Source: a virus
Reading direction: 5' to 3' (one strand)
Length of the DNA stretch: 64,000 nucleotides
Virus record (IMG/VR): IMGVR_UViG_3300042463_000207
Coordinates: 1 to 64,000 of that record
In this document: positions 30,101-39,200 of the stretch, in pieces
How positions within the stretch are numbered: position 1 is the first letter of the stretch
Layout of the letters: each line of letters begins with the position of its first letter
Position numbers and translations under genes: made by a program
Notes under the pieces: model-generated
Databases searched by the model: none
Told to the model about the DNA's origin: nothing
The model's input: the letters and a program-made list of their open reading frames with translations, nothing else

Positions 30101-30872
30101 CACCAGTTACTCCTGTTAGTGCACCAAGAACAAGTTCTTCAGCCATGACTTCACCAATGATACCAGCAGTGTATCCGAAGTTCATTAGTGCATTATTGAA
30201 GAATGAACCAACCCCACCTCTAGAAGAGTAACCAATTGATGTAGCTTCTTCATATGCTTTTGCTTCTTGTAGATCTCCACCGAAGTCACCACCAATTGCT
30301 TTTAGTAAGCTCTTAGGACCTGATACAAGACCTAAACCAGCTAATGGAAGAAAGGAGTAGTTGACCATTCTTTGAAAGTCATCCCAACCTGTAGTGCCAG
30401 CATTAAAGTTAGCTTCATTATCTCTTAATGGAGTGAAACCAATTTTATCAAATGTTTTTTGGCCAAGTGCAGCATATCTATCATAGTATGCATTACCCTT
30501 AGAGCTTGAATCATATTGATAGATTCTAGCATAGGTATTTTTATCTTGAGATGCTTTTATACTACTGTGTATATAATCACCAAATCCAGACAAGATATCT
30601 TTTGTTGAAGCACTTTTTGGTGGACCGGGTTTTCCTGGTGAATTACCAACAATATTTTGTTTTACATTAAGCTGTTCTTGATTTAGTTTATCAAACTGTG
30701 GTAGAACAGGAGTAAAAGAATCTGGTGTAGGAAAATTTATCTCAGGCATTTGTATTCTATCTCCTCCAAAAGGAAGCATAGACTGTGGAGTATTAGGAAG
30801 GTTTAGATCTCCATAACCTGCACCTAAATTATCTAGAGGGCTAAAGCCTTCAGTGTTATTTTCAGTAGCCAT
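24165..30872 (-). CDS. Giant cargo protein with C-terminal PD-(D/E)XK nuclease domain, 2235 aa
   Basis: Residues 1-100 are Pro/Gly-rich and probably flexible. Two hydrophobic, Gly/Ala-rich segments (about 235-275, with LGALTGVTGG, and 578-595, with FVMGIFGGG) could insert into a membrane. The middle, especially 1450-1630, is long charged coiled coil. Near residues 1880-2030 is a nuclease signature: AIDDYIRDFF, then GIAGTVDLLTF, then IYDIKTM (D1956, K1958), then EQLSLYRIL, which follow the PD-(D/E)XK order G-x-x-D, D-x-K, QxxxY. It sits between the 1006-aa cargo-type protein (11-base overlap) and the RNA polymerase gene, so it is likely packaged and injected. It may be an RNA polymerase partner, a pilot protein, a DNA-protecting or host-attacking nuclease. 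The nuclease call is good; the rest is inference. Confidence 0.8.
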   Translation of the reverse strand: MATENNTEGFSPLDNLGAGYGDLNLPNTPQSMLPFGGDRIQMPEINFPTPDSFTPVLPQFDKLNQEQLNVKQNIVGNSPGKPGPPKSASTKDILSGFGDYIHSSIKASQDKNTYARIYQYDSSSKGNAYYDRYAALGQKTFDKIGFTPLRDNEANFNAGTTGWDDFQRMVNYSFLPLAGLGLVSGPKSLLKAIGGDFGGDLQEAKAYEEATSIGYSSRGGVGSFFNNALMNFGYTAGIIGEVMAEELVLGALTGVTGGAAGGVAAVRTASNLSRIGKGFSQAFYMDRFANVLGKSLTSLKNTEAARNFWKAANTPMGRFFNPLSNTFEAVNNVSKISKFDNLTGLAKISKTAGGFYADVRNLNAAFSEGRLEGALVENNMYDRLYNEYWDKNGKAPSDEEDYKMRKMSKEASAETIGWNTGLVYLSNNITFGNIFKPKGGFGRLLEGKTADLMRTAEGRMVIESTKIAGGKAIQAEAKYIQNSWKESIKAFKEAPLQKTLGAVGRYTRANVAEGLQENAQETIAQATENYYVDMYNSQAVKSHLFARAAQTAGMRDKFSYYSDAWGEQNPFTERGFETFATGFVMGIFGGGMNMVPGFVSKSYNRLFKPEKYQEYIDGKNAYGEKLAATLNNNLFKDPINVINQKLLNLAIQEDANKMKGSGSRKLTTDASERAFTSAVITAMMTDSIGAFKEQIASYKNLTEQEFEDAFKLEKGTGKKSLSKIDSVLQRIDEIEADYKENYERYPDPIDLAGYKKGTEAYNKAALYLSAWTTARNNVIFLGQTHRRHKFRMDSMASTVRSEKPLNKMSDTELMVLFDTDRLTSEIGMLKTEIESSKGLVSAAELKKKERVLAAMQDLQDKVEYYYRYDSAELEATISNMREQGMFKNVSDEGVVLDEEEAEARTREILQKRYNIKEKNDQNTTRAESDLELAYKEYLKSIADVRKDEYLEKNADKAFEYILDNYRLGREVSTLNKYINLLYNPNEFLDHVERNYAWMTQAYQNRKQYYDELVNQELSDIELNALLNELADKNVYVSADDIYEFRRNNKIPDEFFDNGRKIVIRRGSPEYDQYAMLFLEAVKLKNLNPKARKDTNEKLGMELMQLAVQEQEELAALPQKEQRKEKGDLDMLGKETVKLSEVASQLQSGDTLTAFYLVDGQPNELIVYRDGDVIRFNDKNGEVIDVPQLSYDIIDGKIFTIEKVPADAIEAQKIKNKYAQKREEAIRNAIADIKSTPQVKTEDFVPFTVNTPLDQLDRGLYTDLQVEFNDFVAEQDKDGNYINKDENGEPLIDVYSRLTEEELLDKFEEFVRTNPKAKEVIENYNKEMQARKLEEQAISIIPPIIDYNGKEMDMAMYTLEQAKEILADLESQYAIRSQKELTDEEKEDLLIDELNIARLRRYIADVEAYGEQAEVAEKEFSSDAEQLAAETAKRKQLAEQALQRRIALVEEKRALIEKEEAEIRDTLDYLQQLLDNTVELSGVQIEDILNKITQLEKTNFQLIKSNSQKKLAAKIRERINAYKGQVRREFAVANEIQNQINIYKAEIEKILIPIKKDLKKQADYYRNLLADPNFDLFTKTDIRNKIKKIEKKMGTIQRLIDILRKAIASSLEYLREYLKIWQTHDKALSKFKNSGYKELSDYTLTQLRGTNDPRLDEYAQNKAELQRLEREINQAMDDVEFIDEVREQETNRMMELEAALQKYQDQLRYLYDLLEPVAGDIIREPISSGDVQSPVPTEVRAQTVEQVFEDEEEKTIISTFSLADIADLDQALSEKAGRPLTAQEQKLDSVRSTIREVLKNASFIKLTEDGTKYINTRTGKEYMRVTSYTKEDEIKDPKLETESMEDYTRRLKDLGYSDKDINNKLLLASSTTLGNAIDDYIRDFFAGKLKDTSKYTFAPVEEIEKLKARLETIKASLDARGEIVLANNVVLYNDELGIAGTVDLLTFDRNGDVRIYDIKTMRGNQFAETYEGENLVKYESKRFGKSKREQHTEQLSLYRILLNNTHGLKARTLAVLPIALDYDAGGNSTRTIDVLSGVEITPQDAVGATAVLIEQQSTSQQVQSSPQAATGIKVVTSIQKDLRNQLNLMGYSDSTINLLPKAEIEYIIKNGIPKEQYANRVVTQPMTDNNGRFWALPGDPITITSITDKGINVSRINGKSSIFITFNQLTSQTEMSTAIKPQAPVVKQTDDTKAVLKESSDLTQEVIKTEINNVEDRIKDAKLEDLETDAFNSKPC

Positions 30873-33800
30873 TTACACGTTGATTGTTTACTTGTTTTGC
30901 TCCATTAAAACCTTGGATAATGTTGTCTCTAAGATCACTTAAGTTTTGCTTAGCATTATCTGCAATAGTGGTATAGTTACCTATTTGCCATGTGTTAGTT
31001 TCTGTATCAAATACAGGGAGACTGTAGTCCATTTGATAACTACCATCACCACCAATTGAAGACTGACTGATATCAATTTTATATCTACTATCAGTAGGGT
31101 CTGACCAGTTATATGTATTATCTCTATCTACATAAGCAGCTAGTGGATCTACAAACATACTATTATACATATCACTATTGAATGCTTTTCTGTTCATTAT
31201 AACAGATAGACCATTCTCCATAAGTTGTGTTGCTTGACTTGGAGATAATAGACCACCTTCTACATCACCTTCATCATTCTCTTTACCAGTAAGTTTTTTA
31301 ATTAATTCTGGTGGAAGTTGAAATATATATGCAGACTTACCAGCATTATTCATAGCAATAGGTGCTACACCAAGTCTAAAGTTAAAACCTTTAGGTGCAG
31401 CATCCATAGATCTTTGTAGTTCAGCAAGTATTGCTCTTGTAGTATCATCTGATAGTTTGTTTTCTGCACCACTTTGACTAATACCTCCTATACTTAGAGT
31501 AACATTTTTAGCATCTCCTAGATCTTGTGATCTAATATTATTTAGTACTTGACCATAATGATATGTACCCCAGGAACTCTTTGGATTAATAACAGTAAAC
31601 TGTGCTTTACCAAACATACCTGAACCATCAGAAATCTTTTCTAATCCTGGTATTGTTTTTCTACCAGTTATTTTAGATACCACAGTTGGATCACTTACTA
31701 TTTGACTTGCTGCTGTAATAGCTTCTTTATAGTAATTACCATAGAGCTTAGATTCAATTATCTGGTCGAGCCAGTTACCTGGTCCAATTCTATCAGCATT
31801 TGCAACTGTTTTAGCAACAGTTCCTAATATTTTATCAGTAACTGACCAACCAGTCATTCCACGTGTTACAGCATCAAGTACAATATTTTTTCCTGTTCTA
31901 TTAGCAGTTTCTCTCTTGATTCTATTAATATTATCCATCTCTTCTTTGGATAACTGACCTGATTTCATGAGTGCTTCAAAGAATTGTTTTTCATTTCTCT
32001 TATTACCCTTCTCATCATATAATAGATCGGCTCCTTTAATACCTTGTTTTGCAAGTTCTTTTTCTACTCCGGTAGCAAGATCTCTCTCAAACTTCTTGCT
32101 TTCTCCAAGGAACAACAGATAGTCATCAAACTTAGTAGATGTAGTAGCTAATTGATCTTGTACATTTTTTATACTAGATAGTTCAGAGTTTTCACTAACA
32201 AAAGTTTTAAATCTAGTATTAATGGCCTTCATCCAATTAATACCAACTTTATCTGCCAAGAATGTATTTGGGTTAGATTGAATTTGTTTTGCCCATTTGT
32301 TTAGATCAGCATACTTATCTTCATTACCATTGATGATATAGTTAATCTGTTTCTGAGTTAACTTAGCTCCGGCAGTACTGCCTTCAGTAAGCACTCTCAT
32401 CATGGTATTGAAATATGGTACAGCATAGTTTTGAGTATATCTTTGCTGAACTACTTCATTCTCTGCTCTTAAATTTGTTTTAGATGTTGCAGTACCTGCA
32501 TCAAGAACTTCTGTAAAGAAGTGAGCTTGGTCAAACTTTTCTACTAACTCACCTTTTTCATTTAAGTAGTGTGTTCCAGCATCAAGTTTGTATTTTCTAT
32601 CATCAAGTTTTTGTTTTAACCCAGCTTTGTATTCAGCAAGTGCTGCCTCATTTTGATACTTCTTGTTCATCAAAGATAAGTTCTGAGCATACTTTTCATT
32701 ATTTACTTGATATGGGTTGGCATCCATATCTTGGAAATAGTTTCTAAATGCGTACACGTGAGCTGCTTCACCAAGTTTTTTACTCATTAGATCAGCTGCC
32801 ACACCAGAGTCTACCTTATATCTAAAAGACTTGATATCTCCATATGGATTATTCTGATCTGCACCTTGATTACTATTAAAGAGATCATTTTCTTTTTTTA
32901 CTCTTTCAAGTACTTGATCATTAATTTCTTTGTTCATTAAATACTGATCAAGAGCCTTTTTTAATTTTGGATCTTTATTACCAGCATCTATCTGACCCTT
33001 AATGTCAGCTATCTTATTATCATAAACTACACTCTGCTCCTGCATTTGTTTGTAAGCAGCTTGGTTTTTTATCTTCATAACATTAAACTTATCTTGAAGA
33101 TAACTCATCTCAGCAGCATTCTTATCACCATTAAATTGAGCAGCATTGTATTCAGCATAGTTCTTTCTTTCTACATATGCTTGAGTTTTAAAATATGCCT
33201 GTACAGATGGATCACTACCTAGTCTAGCTTGAAATAATTTTTCTAGTGGTTCTTCAAGCTGTTCACCATTTTTTGTTTTGATTACCCATCTATTATCACC
33301 ACTAATAGTTACAGATTGTACATCACCAAAGTCTTTTGCAATTTCATTAGCTCTACCTAGGATGTCTACATTTGGTGTATACTTTACATTAGCAAATGAC
33401 ATTGCTTCCTCATCAGTAGCATTTTTAAACTCTTCAGTTTTGTACATTATTTCTTGTACTCCCGGCTCCCAGTACTTTTTATTCATCTCAGGATCCAACG
33501 AGTTTCTAAAAGAATCAGCACCAGCAAGTTCAGTGTTCCTGTTTTTAGTCCAAGCCATGTCTTTCATGAGATCTTTATTCTCATAGAAAGGTCTAAACAC
33601 TTGAGTAGCTTGTCTTACATTCTGCTCAAGAGAAAGATCTAATTGTGATATTCTTTTTAGATTAAACTGGGCATCTTTGATAAATGCATCTCTTGAAGCA
33701 ACATTTTTATCACGGGTAAGCTCTGCATAATAGTACTTACTGTACATATTGTTGAGAGCTTTCCAGTTATTGTCATACTGAGTCTGCTTTGTTTGTAAAA

Positions 33801-33882
33801 CATTACCATAGAAATTAAGGTCAGGCTGAAAAGGCTGAAACTGTGGTATGAAATCTGTAACTCCCTGTAAGTAGGTTGCCAT
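30862..33882 (-). CDS. Virion cargo-type protein, 1006 aa
   Basis: A 1006-aa, Asn/Lys/Gln-rich, mainly helical protein starting MATYLQGVTDFIPQFQPFQPDLNFY, an N-terminus I associate with the conserved cargo-type protein upstream of the polymerase block in crAss-like phages. It has no signal peptide, no transmembrane helix and no enzymatic motif. Charged helices such as residues 20-130 and 280-340 suggest extended alpha-helical packing. The start is supported by a 66-base upstream gap containing AT-rich promoter-like sequence, and the end overlaps the start of the 2235-aa gene by 11 bases, so it heads the giant-protein transcription unit. Role in DNA or cargo packing in the capsid is inferred from position and family memory, not proved from sequence. 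Confidence 0.75.
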   Translation of the reverse strand: MATYLQGVTDFIPQFQPFQPDLNFYGNVLQTKQTQYDNNWKALNNMYSKYYYAELTRDKNVASRDAFIKDAQFNLKRISQLDLSLEQNVRQATQVFRPFYENKDLMKDMAWTKNRNTELAGADSFRNSLDPEMNKKYWEPGVQEIMYKTEEFKNATDEEAMSFANVKYTPNVDILGRANEIAKDFGDVQSVTISGDNRWVIKTKNGEQLEEPLEKLFQARLGSDPSVQAYFKTQAYVERKNYAEYNAAQFNGDKNAAEMSYLQDKFNVMKIKNQAAYKQMQEQSVVYDNKIADIKGQIDAGNKDPKLKKALDQYLMNKEINDQVLERVKKENDLFNSNQGADQNNPYGDIKSFRYKVDSGVAADLMSKKLGEAAHVYAFRNYFQDMDANPYQVNNEKYAQNLSLMNKKYQNEAALAEYKAGLKQKLDDRKYKLDAGTHYLNEKGELVEKFDQAHFFTEVLDAGTATSKTNLRAENEVVQQRYTQNYAVPYFNTMMRVLTEGSTAGAKLTQKQINYIINGNEDKYADLNKWAKQIQSNPNTFLADKVGINWMKAINTRFKTFVSENSELSSIKNVQDQLATTSTKFDDYLLFLGESKKFERDLATGVEKELAKQGIKGADLLYDEKGNKRNEKQFFEALMKSGQLSKEEMDNINRIKRETANRTGKNIVLDAVTRGMTGWSVTDKILGTVAKTVANADRIGPGNWLDQIIESKLYGNYYKEAITAASQIVSDPTVVSKITGRKTIPGLEKISDGSGMFGKAQFTVINPKSSWGTYHYGQVLNNIRSQDLGDAKNVTLSIGGISQSGAENKLSDDTTRAILAELQRSMDAAPKGFNFRLGVAPIAMNNAGKSAYIFQLPPELIKKLTGKENDEGDVEGGLLSPSQATQLMENGLSVIMNRKAFNSDMYNSMFVDPLAAYVDRDNTYNWSDPTDSRYKIDISQSSIGGDGSYQMDYSLPVFDTETNTWQIGNYTTIADNAKQNLSDLRDNIIQGFNGAKQVNNQRVNGY

Positions 33883-33948
33883 ATGTAATTCTTTATATTA
33901 TAAAAATATCAAAATTTTTTAAGTTTAATAAACTTAAAAAGTTTAAGA
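33883..33948 (-). promoter_or_regulatory. AT-rich gap with inverted repeats and promoter-like sequence
   Basis: This 66-base gap lies before the 1006-aa cargo gene. On the minus strand it reads, after the stop of the 763-aa gene, TTAAACTTTTTAAGTTTATTAAACTT, two mutually exclusive hairpins made of AAACTT/AAGTTT units, then a TATTTTTATAATATAAAG stretch and a short leader to the ATG. The layout, hairpin followed by a TATAATATA element, recurs before the major capsid gene. It may combine a weak terminator with a late promoter for the giant-protein genes. No experimental support; the base composition makes chance matches easy. Confidence 0.4.
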
Positions 33949-36240
33949 CTAGAGACTTATGGCTGGAAACACAGTGTAGATAAAGCCTCCATCACGGAAT
34001 GTTGTCCCTCCACCAAATCTTTTACCATACTTTATTTTGATGGCTTCTCTAAGCAAATCTTTGTCCATACCCTTGTTAGCTTCAATGTACTCTTCCATTG
34101 TCATTTCTGGTTTAGTTGCAGTAGGATCTTTAGCACCCGGAGCTGCATAGACTCTACCACCAGAAGCAGGAGATACTTGATAGTCTGGGTACATTTGATT
34201 AAGAGCATCAGTCTTCCACTTATTAGTAACTGCAGTATTGTAAGCTTGAGCCATGTTTGCTCTACCAGCTCTCTTAGCATTTTGGAACTGCTGATCTGCA
34301 ATTACATTTTTGTCATAGACTCTATTAGCCATTTGTTGGTTCATCAACTGTTCTTGGTTTCTAATACCTACTTGTTGTCCTTCAAACTGATTAGCAATGC
34401 CAACATTCTGATTATTAATTCTAGATAGGGTATCTGCAGCAGCTGCTGCTCCCTTACCTTGAATAGCAGATAGTCTAGAACCAAGAGCTTGTGGTCCGGC
34501 AAACTGTGCAGAAGCCTGAGCAGCAATATTAGCTTGTTCAGATTGTGCAGCAAGTTCTCTTGTAGGATCTAAGAATGTAGGTCTTGGTTCTTCAAGATCA
34601 ACTCTTGCTTCCCACGGCATTCTTTTTCTAATGCCCATAAGATCACCAAAAGCACCTGCAGCATTTACTGTATCTTGCAACCACCATTCAGCTTCTCTTA
34701 TTGGTGGTTTTTCAACTGACATTTCATCACCGTCTTCAGTTGTTTCTTCAGAACACTTCTCACAATTACCATCTTTATCTTTACCAACAGTATATGTACT
34801 ACCATCAGATTTTTTACAAGTACATTCTTCAAGACATGGTTTACAGTTACCGTTTTCATCTTTCTGCGCAAACTTACCAGGTATTACATTACCTTGTGCA
34901 TCTTTACATGGACAATCTTGTGCTGGTGGTTTTTGTTCAGTAGCAATAGCATCTATCGTAGTTACTTCACCTTTTTGTTCACAGGCTTGAAGTTTTACAA
35001 GATTTGTATTATATATTGATGTACCTGGTCTATAACCTGCATATGCCAGAACTTCAGCAGCAGTTTTACCATAGTGTCTGCTACCCTTAGTTTTCATATT
35101 TCTACATAGATCATTGATAAGATTAGGATTTGAACCACCAGAAGGAGCTCTTTGTCTTTCATATTCTTTTCTACCTTCTACTTGACCACGAGTTTCTTTA
35201 ATTTTATACTCTCCTTGCTCATCTTTTCTTGTTTCATAATCGGTAGCTTTATTATATTCTTCAGTACCTACTTTTCGTATTTCTTTAGGTCTTGGAGTAC
35301 CATCAATTGCAATTGGTAAATCTCCACCCATAGCATACATTCTTCTCCTATTTCCCATATAGTTTTGAGACATACCTGTACCCATTGGCATACCATATTC
35401 TGCTTCTGGTAGGTCATAGAATGGCATATCATAACCACCCATAGACATACCATATTGAGCCATTGGTGCCATACCAGGTTCTGGCATTTGTTGAGGCATT
35501 GGTTGTGGTTGTGCAATAGGTTGACCATCAGGCATTTGTTGCGGAAACTCTTCTTCTACTTCCTCCATTTCCTGCATAGGCATCTGCTGTTCTTGCTGCA
35601 TTGCAAGTTCTGGTATAAGATCTTCATCTCTTAGACCCATAGCTTCCATGTAGGGTCTAGCAATTAATGGGATACCTTGTGGGAATGCTTTCTTAGATTC
35701 TTGTGCTAAAGCAAGTGCACCAAGTTTCATTACATAGTTCTTGATCATAATCTCAGCAGTAGTTCTAGCTATCTTATCCGAGTTAGGATCTTGAAGTATT
35801 TTTCTATAGTTATTTATATCATATTTCTTAGATAGTTCTGCTGGAGTATAGCCACCTTTCTTAGGCTTTACACCAAACATATCTAGTACTTTAGGATCTG
35901 AAATCTTCATGGATTTAGTATCACTATAGATAAAACTATCTTCAGGTAATAATAGTGGTACACCACCATTAGAGTGTCTTGGACCCTTAATAGTTTTAAA
36001 TGATGGCATCTTACTACCATCTAGGTTACCTACTACAGTCTCACCACCCTCTGCTTCTAAGTTTGCAGCTGATCTAGGAACAGCAGTTAGAGTTTTAGAA
36101 ACCTGTGGTTTATGTGTTCCTATATAGGCATTGTAATCTGCCCCACCAAATGCAGGTACATCATTAGCAAGAGAACCTTGTACTTGATACCCGGTTCTTG
36201 CTTTTGGAACAGACTTGATTATTTTTACTTTTCTTAACAT
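33949..36240 (-). CDS. Repeat-rich virion protein with Cys modules, 763 aa
   Basis: The basic N-terminus MLRKVKIIKSVPKARTGYQV resembles that of the next upstream gene (MKKKVRIYKAPDGKGKY). Residues 10-210 look globular. Residues 210-320 are very Met/Pro/Gln/Gly-rich (PMPQQMPEPGM and similar). Residues 440-497 hold two tandem Cys modules (CPCK...DENGNCKPC and CTCK...DKDGNCEKC), each ending D-x-[DN]-G-N-C-x-x-C, which could bind metal or form disulfides. A Gln/Ala-rich helical stretch near 570-680 follows. The C-terminus carries FGGGTTFRDGGF, related to Gly-Gly motifs of the neighbours. A short 9-base gap separates it from the 1530-aa gene. Probably a virion cargo or internal head protein, judged only from its place in the operon. 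Confidence 0.7.
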   Translation of the reverse strand: MLRKVKIIKSVPKARTGYQVQGSLANDVPAFGGADYNAYIGTHKPQVSKTLTAVPRSAANLEAEGGETVVGNLDGSKMPSFKTIKGPRHSNGGVPLLLPEDSFIYSDTKSMKISDPKVLDMFGVKPKKGGYTPAELSKKYDINNYRKILQDPNSDKIARTTAEIMIKNYVMKLGALALAQESKKAFPQGIPLIARPYMEAMGLRDEDLIPELAMQQEQQMPMQEMEEVEEEFPQQMPDGQPIAQPQPMPQQMPEPGMAPMAQYGMSMGGYDMPFYDLPEAEYGMPMGTGMSQNYMGNRRRMYAMGGDLPIAIDGTPRPKEIRKVGTEEYNKATDYETRKDEQGEYKIKETRGQVEGRKEYERQRAPSGGSNPNLINDLCRNMKTKGSRHYGKTAAEVLAYAGYRPGTSIYNTNLVKLQACEQKGEVTTIDAIATEQKPPAQDCPCKDAQGNVIPGKFAQKDENGNCKPCLEECTCKKSDGSTYTVGKDKDGNCEKCSEETTEDGDEMSVEKPPIREAEWWLQDTVNAAGAFGDLMGIRKRMPWEARVDLEEPRPTFLDPTRELAAQSEQANIAAQASAQFAGPQALGSRLSAIQGKGAAAAADTLSRINNQNVGIANQFEGQQVGIRNQEQLMNQQMANRVYDKNVIADQQFQNAKRAGRANMAQAYNTAVTNKWKTDALNQMYPDYQVSPASGGRVYAAPGAKDPTATKPEMTMEEYIEANKGMDKDLLREAIKIKYGKRFGGGTTFRDGGFIYTVFPAISL

Positions 36241-36249
36241 GATATAAAG

Positions 36250-39200
36250 TTAAATAAATTCTATTTGGCCACCATTTGCCATGTACTCCCTGATCTCTTC
36301 ATCTGTCATGTAAACTTCTTCTCCATCTTCAAAGTCATCATCTACATAACCACCCATTTGTGCAGATCTACCATACCAGGTCTGACCTTGTTCATCCGGT
36401 CTGTATAGTCCAGATTCTGCATAGTCACCACGGTCTCTACTTGGATCAGAAGCATAAAGATTATCAGCAGTAAGGTTATCATAGAAACCTTCCATCTGTT
36501 TAGTATCATCTATTCTATTCTTGTATCCAGCAATTCCGCGTAGTAGTGAATTACCTGCAATTAGTCTAGCCTCTCTTTCACCCTGTGAAAGTTTGTTCTT
36601 AACATCAATTGCTAGGGGTTCAGAGTATGTTTTATCAACTTGGTATTCTTCTTTTTGCATTGGATCAATCCTAATCTCAGTAGGTTGAGTTCCTTTATAA
36701 GAAGCATCAACACCATAAGATCTTGTACCATCATTATTTTGTTGCGTAACCGTATTAGTTGGAGAAAGTTGTCCCCAATTAACTTGACCCTGTGCACCCT
36801 GAATTCCTGAATTTAAACTGATGAGATCTAAATCAGACTTGCCCTGCATTAGAGGATTATTAGTATAAGCTACAGGATTCTCACCCGTAAACGGTTGGTT
36901 ATTTCCACCATTTACAAACCTACTTAGAGCACCACCATATTTACGACTATTTGCAGCTCTGTCAATAACATCCCATCTTTGTTGCATTTGTAAGACAACT
37001 TTCTCTCTAGCTTTATTTTTTTCAGCAGCTGATGCTGAACTATTCATAATTTGATTTATAGCTCTCTGAGCTTGAGAAGCAATCCTATCTTTTTCTTGTT
37101 GAGCTTGTTTTTGTTTAAAGATTCTTATAGCATTTTCAGATTCTTGATTAGTTACAACACCATCTTTGCCTGCAGCTTGCATTGCCCTTATATAGTCAGG
37201 ATCTTTTTGCATACCTGTCATATTAGGCTTATAGGTATAGGTCTTACCATAGTTAGGACGTTTTCTTTCACTAGCTTTCCATTCATCAAGAGTCTGTCTT
37301 TTATTTTGGTTAGGTTTTACGGATGGTTTAACAGGTTGTATAACTGGTTGTGCAAATGGAGGATAGTATTCCTCACCTCCACCTACAGGTAGTTCAAATG
37401 GATTTACACCAGGTTCAAGTATATCAGCTGGACCAGACATACCAGACCATGCTCCCATATCAGTCATAGGATTAAGTTCTTGCAACCTTGCATTGTATGC
37501 AGCTTCAGGATCTTGAATGAAATTATAGTCAATCATTCCTGGAGTAACTAAAGCAGTATTAGGATCATATGGTGTTGAATCTCCCATATACTCTTGTGCA
37601 AACTGAGCTCTAGCTGCAGCATCTTCTTCTGGAGTTAACTGATCTTCTTCACCAGCAACAGGACCCACATTAGACATAAGGTCTCCAAACCCTACTGTTG
37701 GATATGGGACATCTCCTTCTTGAACCATGTCATTTCCTTCAACAACATCTTCTTGCTGAGTGTTAACCGGACCTTTATTAAAGCCCATGAACATAGGATT
37801 TCTCTGTAGATTGCTTTGATTGATCTTTTCTTGTTCTGGAGATGCAAAGAATGATGGATCTGGACCCATATCTCTTGCTCTTTGTTCAAGTAGTTCAGCT
37901 ACCTTATCATCTATTTGTTCAGGTGTAGGATCTGTCTTTAAAAACTCATCAAGATTTGTTTGAAGATCTGGATTAAGATCCCCTCTAACATCTCCCCAAG
38001 AAGTAGTTAAATAATCTTGTGCAGATAATTTAGGCTTTGGTTGAGTATAATCAAAAGGAGCATTCTGATCAATTGCCGTAAACTCTACACTAGTAGGATC
38101 TACTTCATATAGTTTTTTAAGATCTCTGTCTCTTTGTCTTTCTCCTTGTCTAATAGCTCTTTTAGATTTTCCTTTAAGACCAGATACATCAGTTCTATCA
38201 CCGTAACCTGCATTTTCTAGTGCTTGTTGTTTTTGAGATTTTTGTGTTGTTTTAGTATCCTTACCTTTTGCTCCATCAAGAGTAATTAAGTTTTCATATC
38301 TTGGATCACCTTCAGAACCGTAGTAAATAGTATATTTTTTAGGTCGTCCTGTTATACCTCTTTTTCTTACATCAATAGCAGATATATAATTACCAGCACC
38401 AGGACCACCTTGTCTTGTCTGACCAGTAACTGGATTATATATTCTTTGAACTACATCATTTTGTGCACTCCTTGTAAGATTAGCGGGAATAAAGTTTTTA
38501 ATAAAACCACCACCTTGCATATAAGCATCAGTAATATCTTTAGAATTCATATACTGAATATTGTCTTCAGTAAGATCTGGAATAGATGGATCATATCCAC
38601 CACCTACAAATTTTTGCAATGGTTCAAGTGGATTGGAAAAAGGGTTTTCAATAGTACCTCCATATTGTAGTACTCCAGCATCTCTAAGTTTTTTAAGATA
38701 GTCATCAAGATTACCTGCCATAGGAGCTACAGTAGGTAATAAAGTTTCACTTACTTTTATATTCTTAGCAACATAGTTATATTCTTTGTCACCCTTTTTA
38801 ATTGTAGTAATAGGTTGTTTGGACCTTGTATGTTTTGCAGGATCACCTTTAAACTTAATAAATGATCCATCATTTGCAATTCTGTAATAGTATCCTGGTT
38901 TGTCTTTTAAAGTACCAAATGCAGCAGATCTAGCTTTACCAGCTTCTAGTGCTTCTAGTCTATTTTTATCACTAGAAGGTTTAAACTTACCAGCTTTTTC
39001 ATCATAGTAAACCCAATTACCAAAAGCATCTTTTGAATACGTTGTATTTACACCAGGTAGTTTTTGGTAGTTAAGTACTTTACTTTCTTTAAGTTGTTTA
39101 ATTCTAGCGGGATCTACAATTTCAAAGTAATCTTGACCTACTTGTTTATAGTATCTACCGTTTTCTTTATAGTAATTACCTTCTGGATTAGCTGCAGAAT

